In this document: positions 1 to 8,096 of the stretch, piece after piece
Layout: each line of letters opens with the position of its first letter
How positions within the stretch are numbered: the first letter of the stretch is position 1
Assembly (NCBI GenBank): GCA_030425785.1
Contig: JAUHYJ010000149.1
Location: 1 to 8,096 of the forward strand
Source of the DNA: Acidimicrobiia bacterium
GTDB lineage: Bacteria > Actinomycetota > Acidimicrobiia > Acidimicrobiales > Ilumatobacteraceae
Length of the DNA stretch: 8,096 bases
Direction: 5' to 3'
Notes under the pieces: model-generated
What the model was told of the DNA's origin: nothing
The model's input: the letters and a program-made list of their open reading frames with translations, nothing else
The model's database searches: none
Made by a program: the position numbers and the translations under genes

Positions 1-1462
1 GGCTGTTCCAGGCGTCCCGTTGCATGTTGCGGGCGTTGTTCGACACCGTGATCTGCACCGAACCGAAGGCGTCACGCCAGGGGAGCGGCTGGGCGTGGTA
101 GGTGTTCATCTTCGGGTCCGCGCCGCGTGGCACGAGCGGGTCGTACGCGACCGTGTACCAAGGCCCCCACGGTTGCTTCGCGACATCGATCGCCAGATGA
201 TCGCCCCAGTACCCGTCGACGGCGGTCGCGCTGACCCACTGGCCGTCGAGGAACCGGGGTTGCATCGGGTTCTCGACGTGGAATCGGTCGACGATCGGCA
301 CCGCCTGCGCCGGATCGGGCGACCAGCCGTCGGCGGTCCGGTACTCGGGGGCGTCGCCGAGCCGGCCCCGGGGCACACGTGCGAGCCACATCGCCGTCGC
401 GGAGTGGTCGGGGCTCCAGAAGCCTCCCTCGCGGACCAGGTTCTGCTCGAACGTGTTGCCGAACAGGTACGTGTGACCGGCATCCGAGGCGACGGCGTAC
501 CCGTACACGGGCGTCGCCGACGGGTTCGGCGCAGGGTCGAACGATCGGCGCTCGAGCGTGGCCGGATCGTACGAGGCGAGCCAGGTGCGCGTCGGGTGCC
601 AGCCGAGCCCGTCGGGTGGGAGCGGGTCGTAGGGATCCTTGACCATCTCGGCCCAGAAGACCCACAGGCGCCCGTCGTGCAGCTCACCGCCCATCGGCCA
701 CCACCAGCGCACGCGCGTCTGGGATGCGCCGTCACCGACCTCGAACGGCGCCGGACGGGTGGCCGTGCCGCGATGGAGCAGCCGGAAGCAGTCGCCGTCC
801 TGGACGAGCGCAGCGTTGTGGACGAACCGTGCCTGCGACAGTGCGGTCGCGGTGCCACGGTGATCGACGAACGCGTCCTGGAACAACCAGAGGTACCGAT
901 CGCCGCCCAGCGCGTAGACGTGCTGGTAGTCCCACCCGAGCACCGGGCCGACACGGCCACCGAAGAAGCGATCGAGCGCCGCGAGCGAGCCGTCGTCGGT
1001 GCACCCGACGTCGGCACTGACGTGGCCGCCCTCGGTGATGCGCGTCGAGGCCGCCCATGGCGGGGGAGCGAGCGTGGAGGGTGGCGGCTCGTCGGCGTCC
1101 GGCTCGTCGGGCAGATCACGGTTCGAGAGGCCCGGGTGAGCGTCGTCGACGACGAGCTCGTACGTGTCGTCGAGGTCGATCGTGGTCGCCGGCACACCAC
1201 GGTCGGTCGTGTCGACGGTCGTCGTCGATGGGCGCGTCGTGGTCGTGCGGCTCGGGACCGTCGACGTTGACGCCGAGGTCGAGGCAACCGTCGGCGCGGG
1301 CCCTGACGTGGTCGGCCCGGCGATCTCGTCGGTCGAGCGGTGGTCGTCACCACCCCCCGCCACGGCGATCAGCGCGACGACCAGCGCAACGACCGTGACG
1401 GCCACGCTGCTGCCGACCCACCAACTCCGGCTGTCCGGACGCTCCGCCGAGTCGTCGTCCAC
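1..1462 (-). CDS. Membrane-anchored DUF4185/DUF5005-like predicted beta-propeller protein (3' end cut by window)
   Basis: The reading frame is open from a GTG at 1462 to the left edge, giving 487 residues with no stop. An in-frame TAG lies 12 nt upstream of the GTG, which fixes the start region; the ribosome site is poor. Residues 1-13 are charged. Residues 14-37 form one hydrophobic segment (WWVGSSVAVTVVALVVALIA), read as a signal anchor that places the rest outside the cell. Residues 42-95 are a Thr/Ser/Pro-rich linker. From about residue 150 there is a globular domain rich in Trp, Tyr and Asp: YLWLFQDAFVD (190-200), VHNAALVQDG (214-223), WWWPMGGELHDGRLWVFWAE (253-272), YLFGNTFEQN (332-341), ENPMQPRFLDGQWVSA (397-412). 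Repeated blade-like strands and the D-G-x-W/L-W/V pattern resemble DUF4185/DUF5005 propellers, related to glycoside-hydrolase folds. That assignment is from memory of family style and is moderate; no catalytic residue is claimed. It starts 43 nt after gcvP on the same strand. The missing end is probably short. Confidence 0.85.
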   Translation of the reverse strand, partial: MDDDSAERPDSRSWWVGSSVAVTVVALVVALIAVAGGGDDHRSTDEIAGPTTSGPAPTVASTSASTSTVPSRTTTTRPSTTTVDTTDRGVPATTIDLDDTYELVVDDAHPGLSNRDLPDEPDADEPPPSTLAPPPWAASTRITEGGHVSADVGCTDDGSLAALDRFFGGRVGPVLGWDYQHVYALGGDRYLWLFQDAFVDHRGTATALSQARFVHNAALVQDGDCFRLLHRGTATRPAPFEVGDGASQTRVRWWWPMGGELHDGRLWVFWAEMVKDPYDPLPPDGLGWHPTRTWLASYDPATLERRSFDPAPNPSATPVYGYAVASDAGHTYLFGNTFEQNLVREGGFWSPDHSATAMWLARVPRGRLGDAPEYRTADGWSPDPAQAVPIVDRFHVENPMQPRFLDGQWVSATAVDGYWGDHLAIDVAKQPWGPWYTVAYDPLVPRGADPKMNTYHAQPLPWRDAFGSVQITVSNNARNMQRDAWNS

Positions 1463-1493
1463 GGCCGCACTCTAGGCAACGACGATCCCGCCG

Positions 1494-1505
1494 GAGCGGC
1501 GCCGC

Positions 1506-1507
<2 letters not shown>
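1494..1507. repeat. Perfect 14-bp palindrome at the gcvP stop codon
   Basis: The sequence GAGCGGCGCCGCTC equals its own reverse complement and covers the last bases of gcvP, including part of the TGA at 1508-1506. As RNA it could form a short GC-only hairpin with a tight loop. No U-run follows, so it is not a standard intrinsic terminator. It may be chance in very GC-rich DNA. Confidence 0.5.
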
Positions 1508-4373
<2,866 letters not shown>

Positions 4374-4392
4374 GCGCGGAACGCTTGGCACG

Positions 4393-5178
4393 CTACACGC
4401 CCGGTGCGCGTTCGTCGCTCAACCACGACCGGAGGTCGTCGAACACGGCGAGCACGACCCGGTCGTAGCCGGCTGCGGCCATCGACCGACGGGTCGGATG
4501 ATCGGGGTCGAGCAGTTCGGGAGCGAAGGTGGTGTAGGCCGTCCGCACGAAGGGTCGGCCGCCGAGGGCTGCCTCGGTCTCGGCGACGAGTTGATCGCGG
4601 CGGGGATGCGACCACTGCAGGTTGATGCCGTCGGCGTGGCGTGCCGCCAGCCGGCACAGCGCGACACTGTTCGCACCGACGATGGTCGTCGGTCGGTGCC
4701 GGGGGAGTGGGAAGGTGGCGAAGGCCTCGTCCCGGTCGTCGCGCCACTCGCGGTCCGCGAGATCGAGCACCTCGACGACGCGGGCGTGGCGGTCGGACAC
4801 CTCGGCCTCGAGGACGTGACCGACCGCGTGCTGCTCGGCCGCCCACGAACTGGTGGGCGAGGTCCCGGCCCCCACACCCAGGTAGGTCGGCCGATCGGCG
4901 ATGATCGCGGCCGACGCCGCCGCGGACACGAGCGTGCCGGGCGCCCGGTTCCACACGTTGGCGACCATTGTGCCGAGCCCGATCCGCTCGGTCGTCGCGG
5001 CGAGCGCACCGAGCAAGGTGCAGGCCTCGATCATCGTCGACCCGTCGAGCGGCAGCCCGGCCAGGTGATCGAGCACCCAGGCGCAGCCGTAGCCACGCGC
5101 ATCGGCCTCGCGTGTAGCGGTGCGCAGCGTCGGCCAGTCGGTGTTCGCCGGGCTGAACTGGATGTCGACGACGGCCAT
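4393..5178 (-). CDS. Luciferase-like monooxygenase (LLM) family, probable F420- or FMN-dependent oxidoreductase, short form
   Basis: The 261-residue product matches the TIM-barrel LLM family. Visible family features are the early strand VVDIQFSP (3-10), [19 protein letters not shown] (25-43) as in the 'G-x-x-x-x-W-x-x-DH' region, [19 protein letters not shown] (63-81) as in 'T-x-RI-x-LGT-x-V-x-x-x-x-R-x-P', YLGVGAG (99-105), and a late [20 protein letters not shown] (167-186) matching the conserved 'x-A-x-x-ADG' helix-strand unit. Many actinobacterial members use coenzyme F420, but the cofactor and substrate cannot be read from the sequence. At 261 residues it is shorter than the usual 280-350, mostly because the region between the GVGAG strand and the VGAN strand and the C-terminal part are compact. 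ATG 5178 is taken as start because the barrel's first strand begins at once; its ribosome site is weak. It lies 47 nt after the M23 gene, and its TAG is 19 nt before the gcvP ATG. Confidence 0.87.
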   Translation of the reverse strand: MAVVDIQFSPANTDWPTLRTATREADARGYGCAWVLDHLAGLPLDGSTMIEACTLLGALAATTERIGLGTMVANVWNRAPGTLVSAAASAAIIADRPTYLGVGAGTSPTSSWAAEQHAVGHVLEAEVSDRHARVVEVLDLADREWRDDRDEAFATFPLPRHRPTTIVGANSVALCRLAARHADGINLQWSHPRRDQLVAETEAALGGRPFVRTAYTTFAPELLDPDHPTRRSMAAAGYDRVVLAVFDDLRSWLSDERAPGV

Positions 5179-5225
5179 CCCGGCAGGGTAGGCGTGTCCG
5201 TGCCGTCAGGCAGCGGCGACGTCGA

Positions 5226-7346
5226 TCACGGCTGGGGGAGCGGTTCGGTACGGCTGCACCCGTCGATCGCCTTGACCAGGGGGTACGGGTTGATCGCCGC
5301 GCCCCCCTGCGGATGGATCTCGAAGTGGAGATGGGGCGTGCCCGAGTTCCCGGTGTTGCCGACGTAGCCGATGATCTGACCGGCGACCACCTTCGTGCCG
5401 AGACCGACCCCGTCGGCGAGCCCGCTCATGTGGGCGTAGAAGAAGTACGTCCCGTCGGCGAGCTGGAGCCGGACGCCGTTGCCCGCGAGCGAGCCCGGGT
5501 AGTCGCGATACAGCTTGCTGATCGTGCCGTCGGCGACCGCGTAGAGCAGGTTGCCCTCGGGAGCGATGACGTCGACGCCGAGGTGCACACGCCCGCCCGA
5601 ACGGGGATACCCGTACGAGTCGCCGAAGTGACACGGCCCCTGGACGGGGAAGACCGACAGCGTCACACCGGTCGCGGCGGGTGCGCTCGGGGGAGCGGTC
5701 GGGGCCAGGCCGAGCGCGGCGCCGGTGGCGGCGTCGACCTTGCCGGTGACCGTGAGGCCGCGCTGGCGCTGGAACTCCATCACGGCCGCTGCCGTCGCTC
5801 CACCGAAATCACCGTCGACGCCGCCGCGAACGGTGATCCCGGCGTCGACCAGCGCCTGCTGCAGCGCTCGGACACGATCGCCGCGCTCGCCGTACACGGC
5901 GAAGCCGACCTCGTCGCCGTCGGTGTCGGGTTGGGGGTCCGCCATCGGCGTCGGCGCGGCGAGGGCGGCTGCCGTGGCGGCGTCGACGACGCCGGTCGCC
6001 TCGAGACCCTGCGCCGTCTGGAACGTGCGGACGGCCGACGCGGTCGCCGGGCCGAAGATGCCGTCGGCGCCGCCACGCAGCCTGACGCCGGCGTCGATCA
6101 GGGCCTGCTGCAGCTGTGCCACCGTGTTGCCGAGCGATCCGGCCTTGAGGCCGACGAGCTCGCTGTTGGCCGCACCGCCGCGTCGCGACGCGAGGGCATC
6201 GGCCGTTGCGGCGTCGATGCGCCCGGTCTGCTCGAGATCGTTCGCGCGTTGGAACGACCGGACCGCATCGCGCGTGGCGGGCCCGTAGGCCCCGTCGGCG
6301 CCACCGCGGACGGCGATCCCGGCATCGATGAGCGCCTGCTGGAGCGCAGCCACGTCGGCACCAAGCGAGCCGTACTGGAGGCCCGCGAACGGCGAGGCGA
6401 CGACCGGGTCGTGCCCGTCCTCGCGCACGAGGTCGTCACCCGGAGCGGGGTCATCCGTCGGTGTGCCCCCGGAGGGAGACGCGTCGACGTCCGGTGAGTC
6501 GGCACCACCCTGGCGAGCCTCGACCAGCGCGAGCGTGTCGGCGGTCGTCGCGTCGACGCTGCCGCTCAGCGGCAGCCCGTTCGCGTTCTGGAACGACCGC
6601 ACAGCGTTCGCGGTCAAGGCGCCGTACACACCATCGGCACCCCCGACCACCGTGAACCCAGCCCCGATCAAGATGCGCTGGACGCGCTCGACCTGTGGGC
6701 CCGTCGATCCGATCGCCAGACCGACGAGGGTCGCGTTCGAGCCGCTGACGGCGGCCGGCTCGGCGTCGCTCGACGCCGACGCGTTCGGCCCGGTGCCGCC
6801 GACCGCCACGCTCGACAGCTCGGCGGCGGTCGAGACGTCGATCGATCCGCTGGGGGAGAGCCCGCGTGCACGCTGGAAGTCGCTGACCGCCGTCGTCGTC
6901 GCGGGCCCGAAGACGCCGTCGGTACCGCCACGTGGCGCGTGACCTGCCGCTGCGAGCGTGTCCTGCAACGTCCGCACCAGGTCGCCCTGATTCCCCTGGG
7001 TGAGCCCCAGCAGCGGGCTGCGCTCGAGACCGAGCGCGATGGCCGTCGCCAGGTCGACCTCGCCCGATGCCCTGATCCCGTTCGACTCCTGGAACGCGCG
7101 GACGGCCTGTTCGGTGGCGGCCCCGAAGATGCCGTCGACCCCACCCGGCACGTCCACGCCCTGGGCCATCAGTGCATCCTGGACGGCTCGGACGGCCTCA
7201 CCGCGCGCACCTCGGGCCAATCCGGTGACGACGACGGACGGCGCCTCGGCCTCGGTGACCGTGCCGGTGAACGGCAACGGCGCGAGCGCGAGCACGACGC
7301 CGAACGCCACGGAGGCGGTCAGACGACGGGGGCGGTTCGTTGACAT
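5226..7346 (-). CDS. Secreted M23 (LytM-type) endopeptidase with six PG_binding_1 repeats
   Basis: The product (706 residues) is probably a secreted cell-wall hydrolase that cuts peptide cross-links. Residues 1-35 look like a Sec signal peptide: RPRR, a hydrophobic core at about 10-27, and an AEA-type cleavage region near 33-35. Six peptidoglycan-binding repeats follow, at about 41-108, 112-179, 207-274, 320-387, 397-464 and 481-547. Each carries the pattern GG-x-DG-x-FG-x-AT-x-x-AV-x-x-FQ-x-x-x-GL-x-x-x-G-x-(V/I)D. Linkers rich in Gly, Ser, Asp and Pro separate 2-3, 3-4 and 5-6. The C-terminal M23 domain (about 570-690) has HLGVD with His588 and Asp592, YAHM with His639, and HLHFE with His672 and His674: the complete zinc-ligand and catalytic set, so activity is expected. 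Cys572 and Cys697 flank the domain and could pair as a disulfide. AAAGGA 9 nt before the ATG supports the start. This is the first gene of the co-directional run. Confidence 0.97.
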   Translation of the reverse strand: MSTNRPRRLTASVAFGVVLALAPLPFTGTVTEAEAPSVVVTGLARGARGEAVRAVQDALMAQGVDVPGGVDGIFGAATEQAVRAFQESNGIRASGEVDLATAIALGLERSPLLGLTQGNQGDLVRTLQDTLAAAGHAPRGGTDGVFGPATTTAVSDFQRARGLSPSGSIDVSTAAELSSVAVGGTGPNASASSDAEPAAVSGSNATLVGLAIGSTGPQVERVQRILIGAGFTVVGGADGVYGALTANAVRSFQNANGLPLSGSVDATTADTLALVEARQGGADSPDVDASPSGGTPTDDPAPGDDLVREDGHDPVVASPFAGLQYGSLGADVAALQQALIDAGIAVRGGADGAYGPATRDAVRSFQRANDLEQTGRIDAATADALASRRGGAANSELVGLKAGSLGNTVAQLQQALIDAGVRLRGGADGIFGPATASAVRTFQTAQGLEATGVVDAATAAALAAPTPMADPQPDTDGDEVGFAVYGERGDRVRALQQALVDAGITVRGGVDGDFGGATAAAVMEFQRQRGLTVTGKVDAATGAALGLAPTAPPSAPAATGVTLSVFPVQGPCHFGDSYGYPRSGGRVHLGVDVIAPEGNLLYAVADGTISKLYRDYPGSLAGNGVRLQLADGTYFFYAHMSGLADGVGLGTKVVAGQIIGYVGNTGNSGTPHLHFEIHPQGGAAINPYPLVKAIDGCSRTEPLPQP
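5706..7226 (-). repeat. Six tandem PG_binding_1 coding repeats
   Basis: Six units of about 67-68 codons code for the peptidoglycan-binding domains of the M23 protein. The last three (residues 320-547) are most alike: LQQALIDAG occurs twice and LQQALVDAG once, each followed within a few residues by RGG(A/V)DG. The first three differ more (VQDALMAQG, LQDTLAAAG, VQRILIGAG). This suggests stepwise duplication, with the copies nearest the catalytic domain being the youngest or the most homogenised. Confidence 0.93.
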
Positions 7347-7355
7347 CGGCGCGAA

Positions 7356-7361
7356 TCCTTT
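7356..7361 (-). promoter_or_regulatory. Ribosome binding site of the M23 gene
   Basis: On the minus strand AAAGGA lies 9 nt before the ATG at 7346. It is the clearest Shine-Dalgarno match among the minus-strand genes here and decides the start that yields a proper signal peptide. Confidence 0.75.
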
Positions 7362-7446
7362 GCGACTGGGACGACTGAGTCATCGGCAGCCGCGCCGGCT
7401 CGCTCCAATCCGGCGCATCGCAGCGCTCGGACACGGCCCACGGATT

Positions 7447-7458
7447 CCCTGATCAGGG
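7447..7458. promoter_or_regulatory. Candidate operator: perfect 12-bp palindrome CCCTGATCAGGG
   Basis: The palindrome sits 101 nt upstream of the M23 ATG and 40 nt upstream of the possible GTG at 7499. Its place in a non-coding upstream region fits a dimeric repressor or activator site. No regulator is encoded in the window, so the factor is unknown. Confidence 0.35.
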
Positions 7459-7498
7459 CGGCATTCCCCGGTCTTGACGAAATCCAGAAGGTTTCGTG

Positions 7499-7804
7499 GT
7501 GGCGCCCTCGTTACTTGACATAACCTCGATTATGAGCGTTACGCCGAGCATGACGACGAGCGCCGGCGTGCGCTGCATCGCTCGGACAACCCTCGATCCA
7601 CACTGCAGGCTCGCCGTCGACATGAGGTCGACCCTCGACCACACGTCGACGGTCGACGCGCCGGTTCAGCGACCCGCCCCCGTGACGCCGGTCGTCAGCG
7701 ACGACGACACCATCGCCACGTCGCCGCCGACGAACACCGGCGTGCCGGCCATCAGCCGGCTGACCGTCGACCGCGCCCACCTGATGCGGACGATTTCGTC
7801 ATGA
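7499..7804 (+). CDS. Possible small hypothetical protein (about 101 residues), uncertain
   Basis: This is the only long intact plus-strand frame in the gap between the M23 gene and the right-edge gene. AGAAGG (7486-7491) lies 7 nt before GTG 7499; another GTG at 7496 is in frame. Nearly nine in ten third positions are G or C, as in real genes of this DNA, and the stop falls 6 nt short of the convergent gene's stop, a compact layout. Against it, the product is Thr/Ser/Pro/Asp-rich with no recognised domain, signal peptide or membrane segment, and its first codons include TTA, ATA and CTT. A minus-strand frame with the same third positions is equally G/C-rich but is split by an in-frame TGA, so the codon signal does not settle the strand. 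I do not recognise the protein. An ATG at 7532 is an alternative start without a ribosome site. Confidence 0.35.
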   Translation: MAPSLLDITSIMSVTPSMTTSAGVRCIARTTLDPHCRLAVDMRSTLDHTSTVDAPVQRPAPVTPVVSDDDTIATSPPTNTGVPAISRLTVDRAHLMRTISS

Positions 7805-7810
7805 CGCTAT

Positions 7811-8095
7811 TCAGGGTCGACCCGTGGGTGCGGAGATCTGACGCTCGCGGAGCGGTCTGGCCGCGTCGAGCAACCAGTCGAGCATCTCACGCAGGTCGCG
7901 AGCCGACGGCGACCGTCCGGCGTCGGCCAGATCGCGTTCGGTGTCGTCCACAGCACACGCCAGCACGTAGAGCGCATCGTGGAGCTCGTCGAGTTCACGT
8001 CGCGCGATCACGAGTTCGCCGTCGCTGATCTCGAGCTCGGCCGCACGCTGTCGGCTCACCCAGTCCCACTGGCGGCACCGCTGCGAGCAGAACTC
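7811..8095 (-). CDS. Hypothetical protein with Cys-x3-Cys zinc-finger-like motif and helical tail (5' end outside window)
   Basis: The frame is open to the right edge, so the N terminus is missing; 94 residues plus TGA are visible. The first visible residues, EFCSQRCRQWDWVSRQRA, resemble the second half of the small zinc-ribbon/treble-clef motif of many actinobacterial proteins (F/Y-C-S-x-x-C-R-x-x-x-W), in which an earlier Cys pair lies upstream. A GTG at 8059 could be read as a start giving 82 residues, but it would cut off the Cys motif, so I treat the gene as running in from outside. The remainder is rich in Glu, Arg, Leu and Ala (LEISDGELVIARRELDELHD, then LYVLACAVDD and LREMLDWLLDAA) and is probably helical, perhaps coiled coil. 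No family name or function is assigned; a nucleic-acid or protein-binding role is only suggested by the Cys motif. It has no long gap before the next possible gene and is convergent to it. Confidence 0.8.
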   Translation of the reverse strand, partial: EFCSQRCRQWDWVSRQRAAELEISDGELVIARRELDELHDALYVLACAVDDTERDLADAGRSPSARDLREMLDWLLDAARPLRERQISAPTGRP

Positions 8096-8096
8096 C

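Larger units (their letters stand above)
7347..7498. promoter_or_regulatory. Probable upstream control region of the M23 gene (possibly divergent)
   Basis: This stretch precedes the M23 gene and, if the plus-strand ORF at 7499 is real, also that gene. It holds a perfect palindrome CCCTGATCAGGG (7447-7458) and a direct repeat ATTCCC at 7444-7449 and 7463-7468, with a 19-bp period. A plus-strand TTGACG (7474-7479) resembles a -35 box, but no fitting -10 box follows. I could not identify a convincing promoter on either strand, and nothing matches a riboswitch I know. No gene is seen inside it. Confidence 0.4.

Noticed and set aside
20..1270. A plus-strand frame of 416 codons and a minus-strand frame of 415 codons at the left end
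   Set aside because: Both give low-complexity Arg-rich products. The third frame, open to the window edge on the minus strand, gives a membrane anchor and a folded Trp-rich domain and starts just after gcvP, so it is the real gene.
4374..4392. Glycine riboswitch before gcvP
   Set aside because: Only 19 nt separate gcvP from the upstream gene, so there is no room for one.
5313..6497. Plus-strand frame of 394 codons opposite the M23 gene
   Set aside because: It is a shadow whose apparent repeats merely mirror the PG-binding repeats on the other strand.
5706..7226. CRISPR-like or intergenic repeat array
   Set aside because: The repeats are about 200-bp protein-coding units of a single reading frame, not short identical repeats with spacers.
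7347..7498. Possible c-di-AMP (ydaO-type) riboswitch before the wall hydrolase gene
   Set aside because: Such riboswitches often precede actinobacterial wall hydrolases, but I could not find the conserved core segments, and the leader of about 150 nt shows no matching fold by eye.
7515..7536. TTGACA (7515-7520) followed by TATGAG (7531-7536) as a plus-strand promoter; CATAA/TTATG inverted repeat at 7519-7534
   Set aside because: The spacing between the two boxes is only 10 nt and no acceptable -10 lies 16-18 nt away. The inverted repeat has only 5-bp arms and lies inside the possible plus-strand ORF.
7616..7658. Four GTCGAC sites in about 43 bp as a possible binding-site cluster
   Set aside because: GTC GAC (Val-Asp) and overlapping GTCG words are very common throughout this DNA, so the cluster is not convincing beyond composition.

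Overview
The window looks like chromosomal DNA of a high-GC actinobacterium. The signs are very high G+C, third codon positions almost all G or C, several GTG starts, and a secreted peptidoglycan hydrolase built from PG-binding repeats. An Acidimicrobiia-type lineage (Ilumatobacter/Iamia-like) is a guess from general style, not something I can prove from the sequence.

Five well-supported genes all lie on the minus strand, so they are read from right to left. Entering from the right edge is a gene truncated by the window (8095-7811), with a Cys-x3-Cys zinc-finger-like start and a charged helical tail. Next comes a region of about 460 bp with unclear coding content (7347-7810). It may hold a small plus-strand gene (7499-7804) and a short divergent control region containing a perfect 12-bp palindrome. 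After it are four co-directional genes. The first is a secreted M23 endopeptidase with six N-terminal PG_binding_1 repeats (7346-5226). The second is a short luciferase-like (F420/FMN-type) oxidoreductase (5178-4393). The third is a full-length fused glycine decarboxylase P-protein, gcvP (4373-1506). The fourth is a membrane-anchored protein with a Thr/Ser-rich linker and a DUF4185/DUF5005-like predicted beta-propeller domain, which runs off the left edge (1462 to 1).

Spacing within the four-gene run is tight: 47 nt, then 19 nt (or 1 nt from an alternative GTG), then 43 nt. The run could be one transcript, but the functions do not form an obvious pathway: cell-wall hydrolysis, a redox enzyme, glycine cleavage, and a surface propeller protein. 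No gcvT, gcvH or lpd lies in the window, so the P-protein must be completed by genes elsewhere.

I found no tRNA or rRNA gene, CRISPR array, insertion sequence, prophage or recognisable riboswitch. The long plus-strand open frames opposite the minus-strand genes are high-GC shadows. No clearly new system is visible. The points most worth a second look are the six-repeat M23 hydrolase, the anchored propeller protein, the truncated Cys-motif gene, and the ambiguous two-strand coding signal at 7499-7804.
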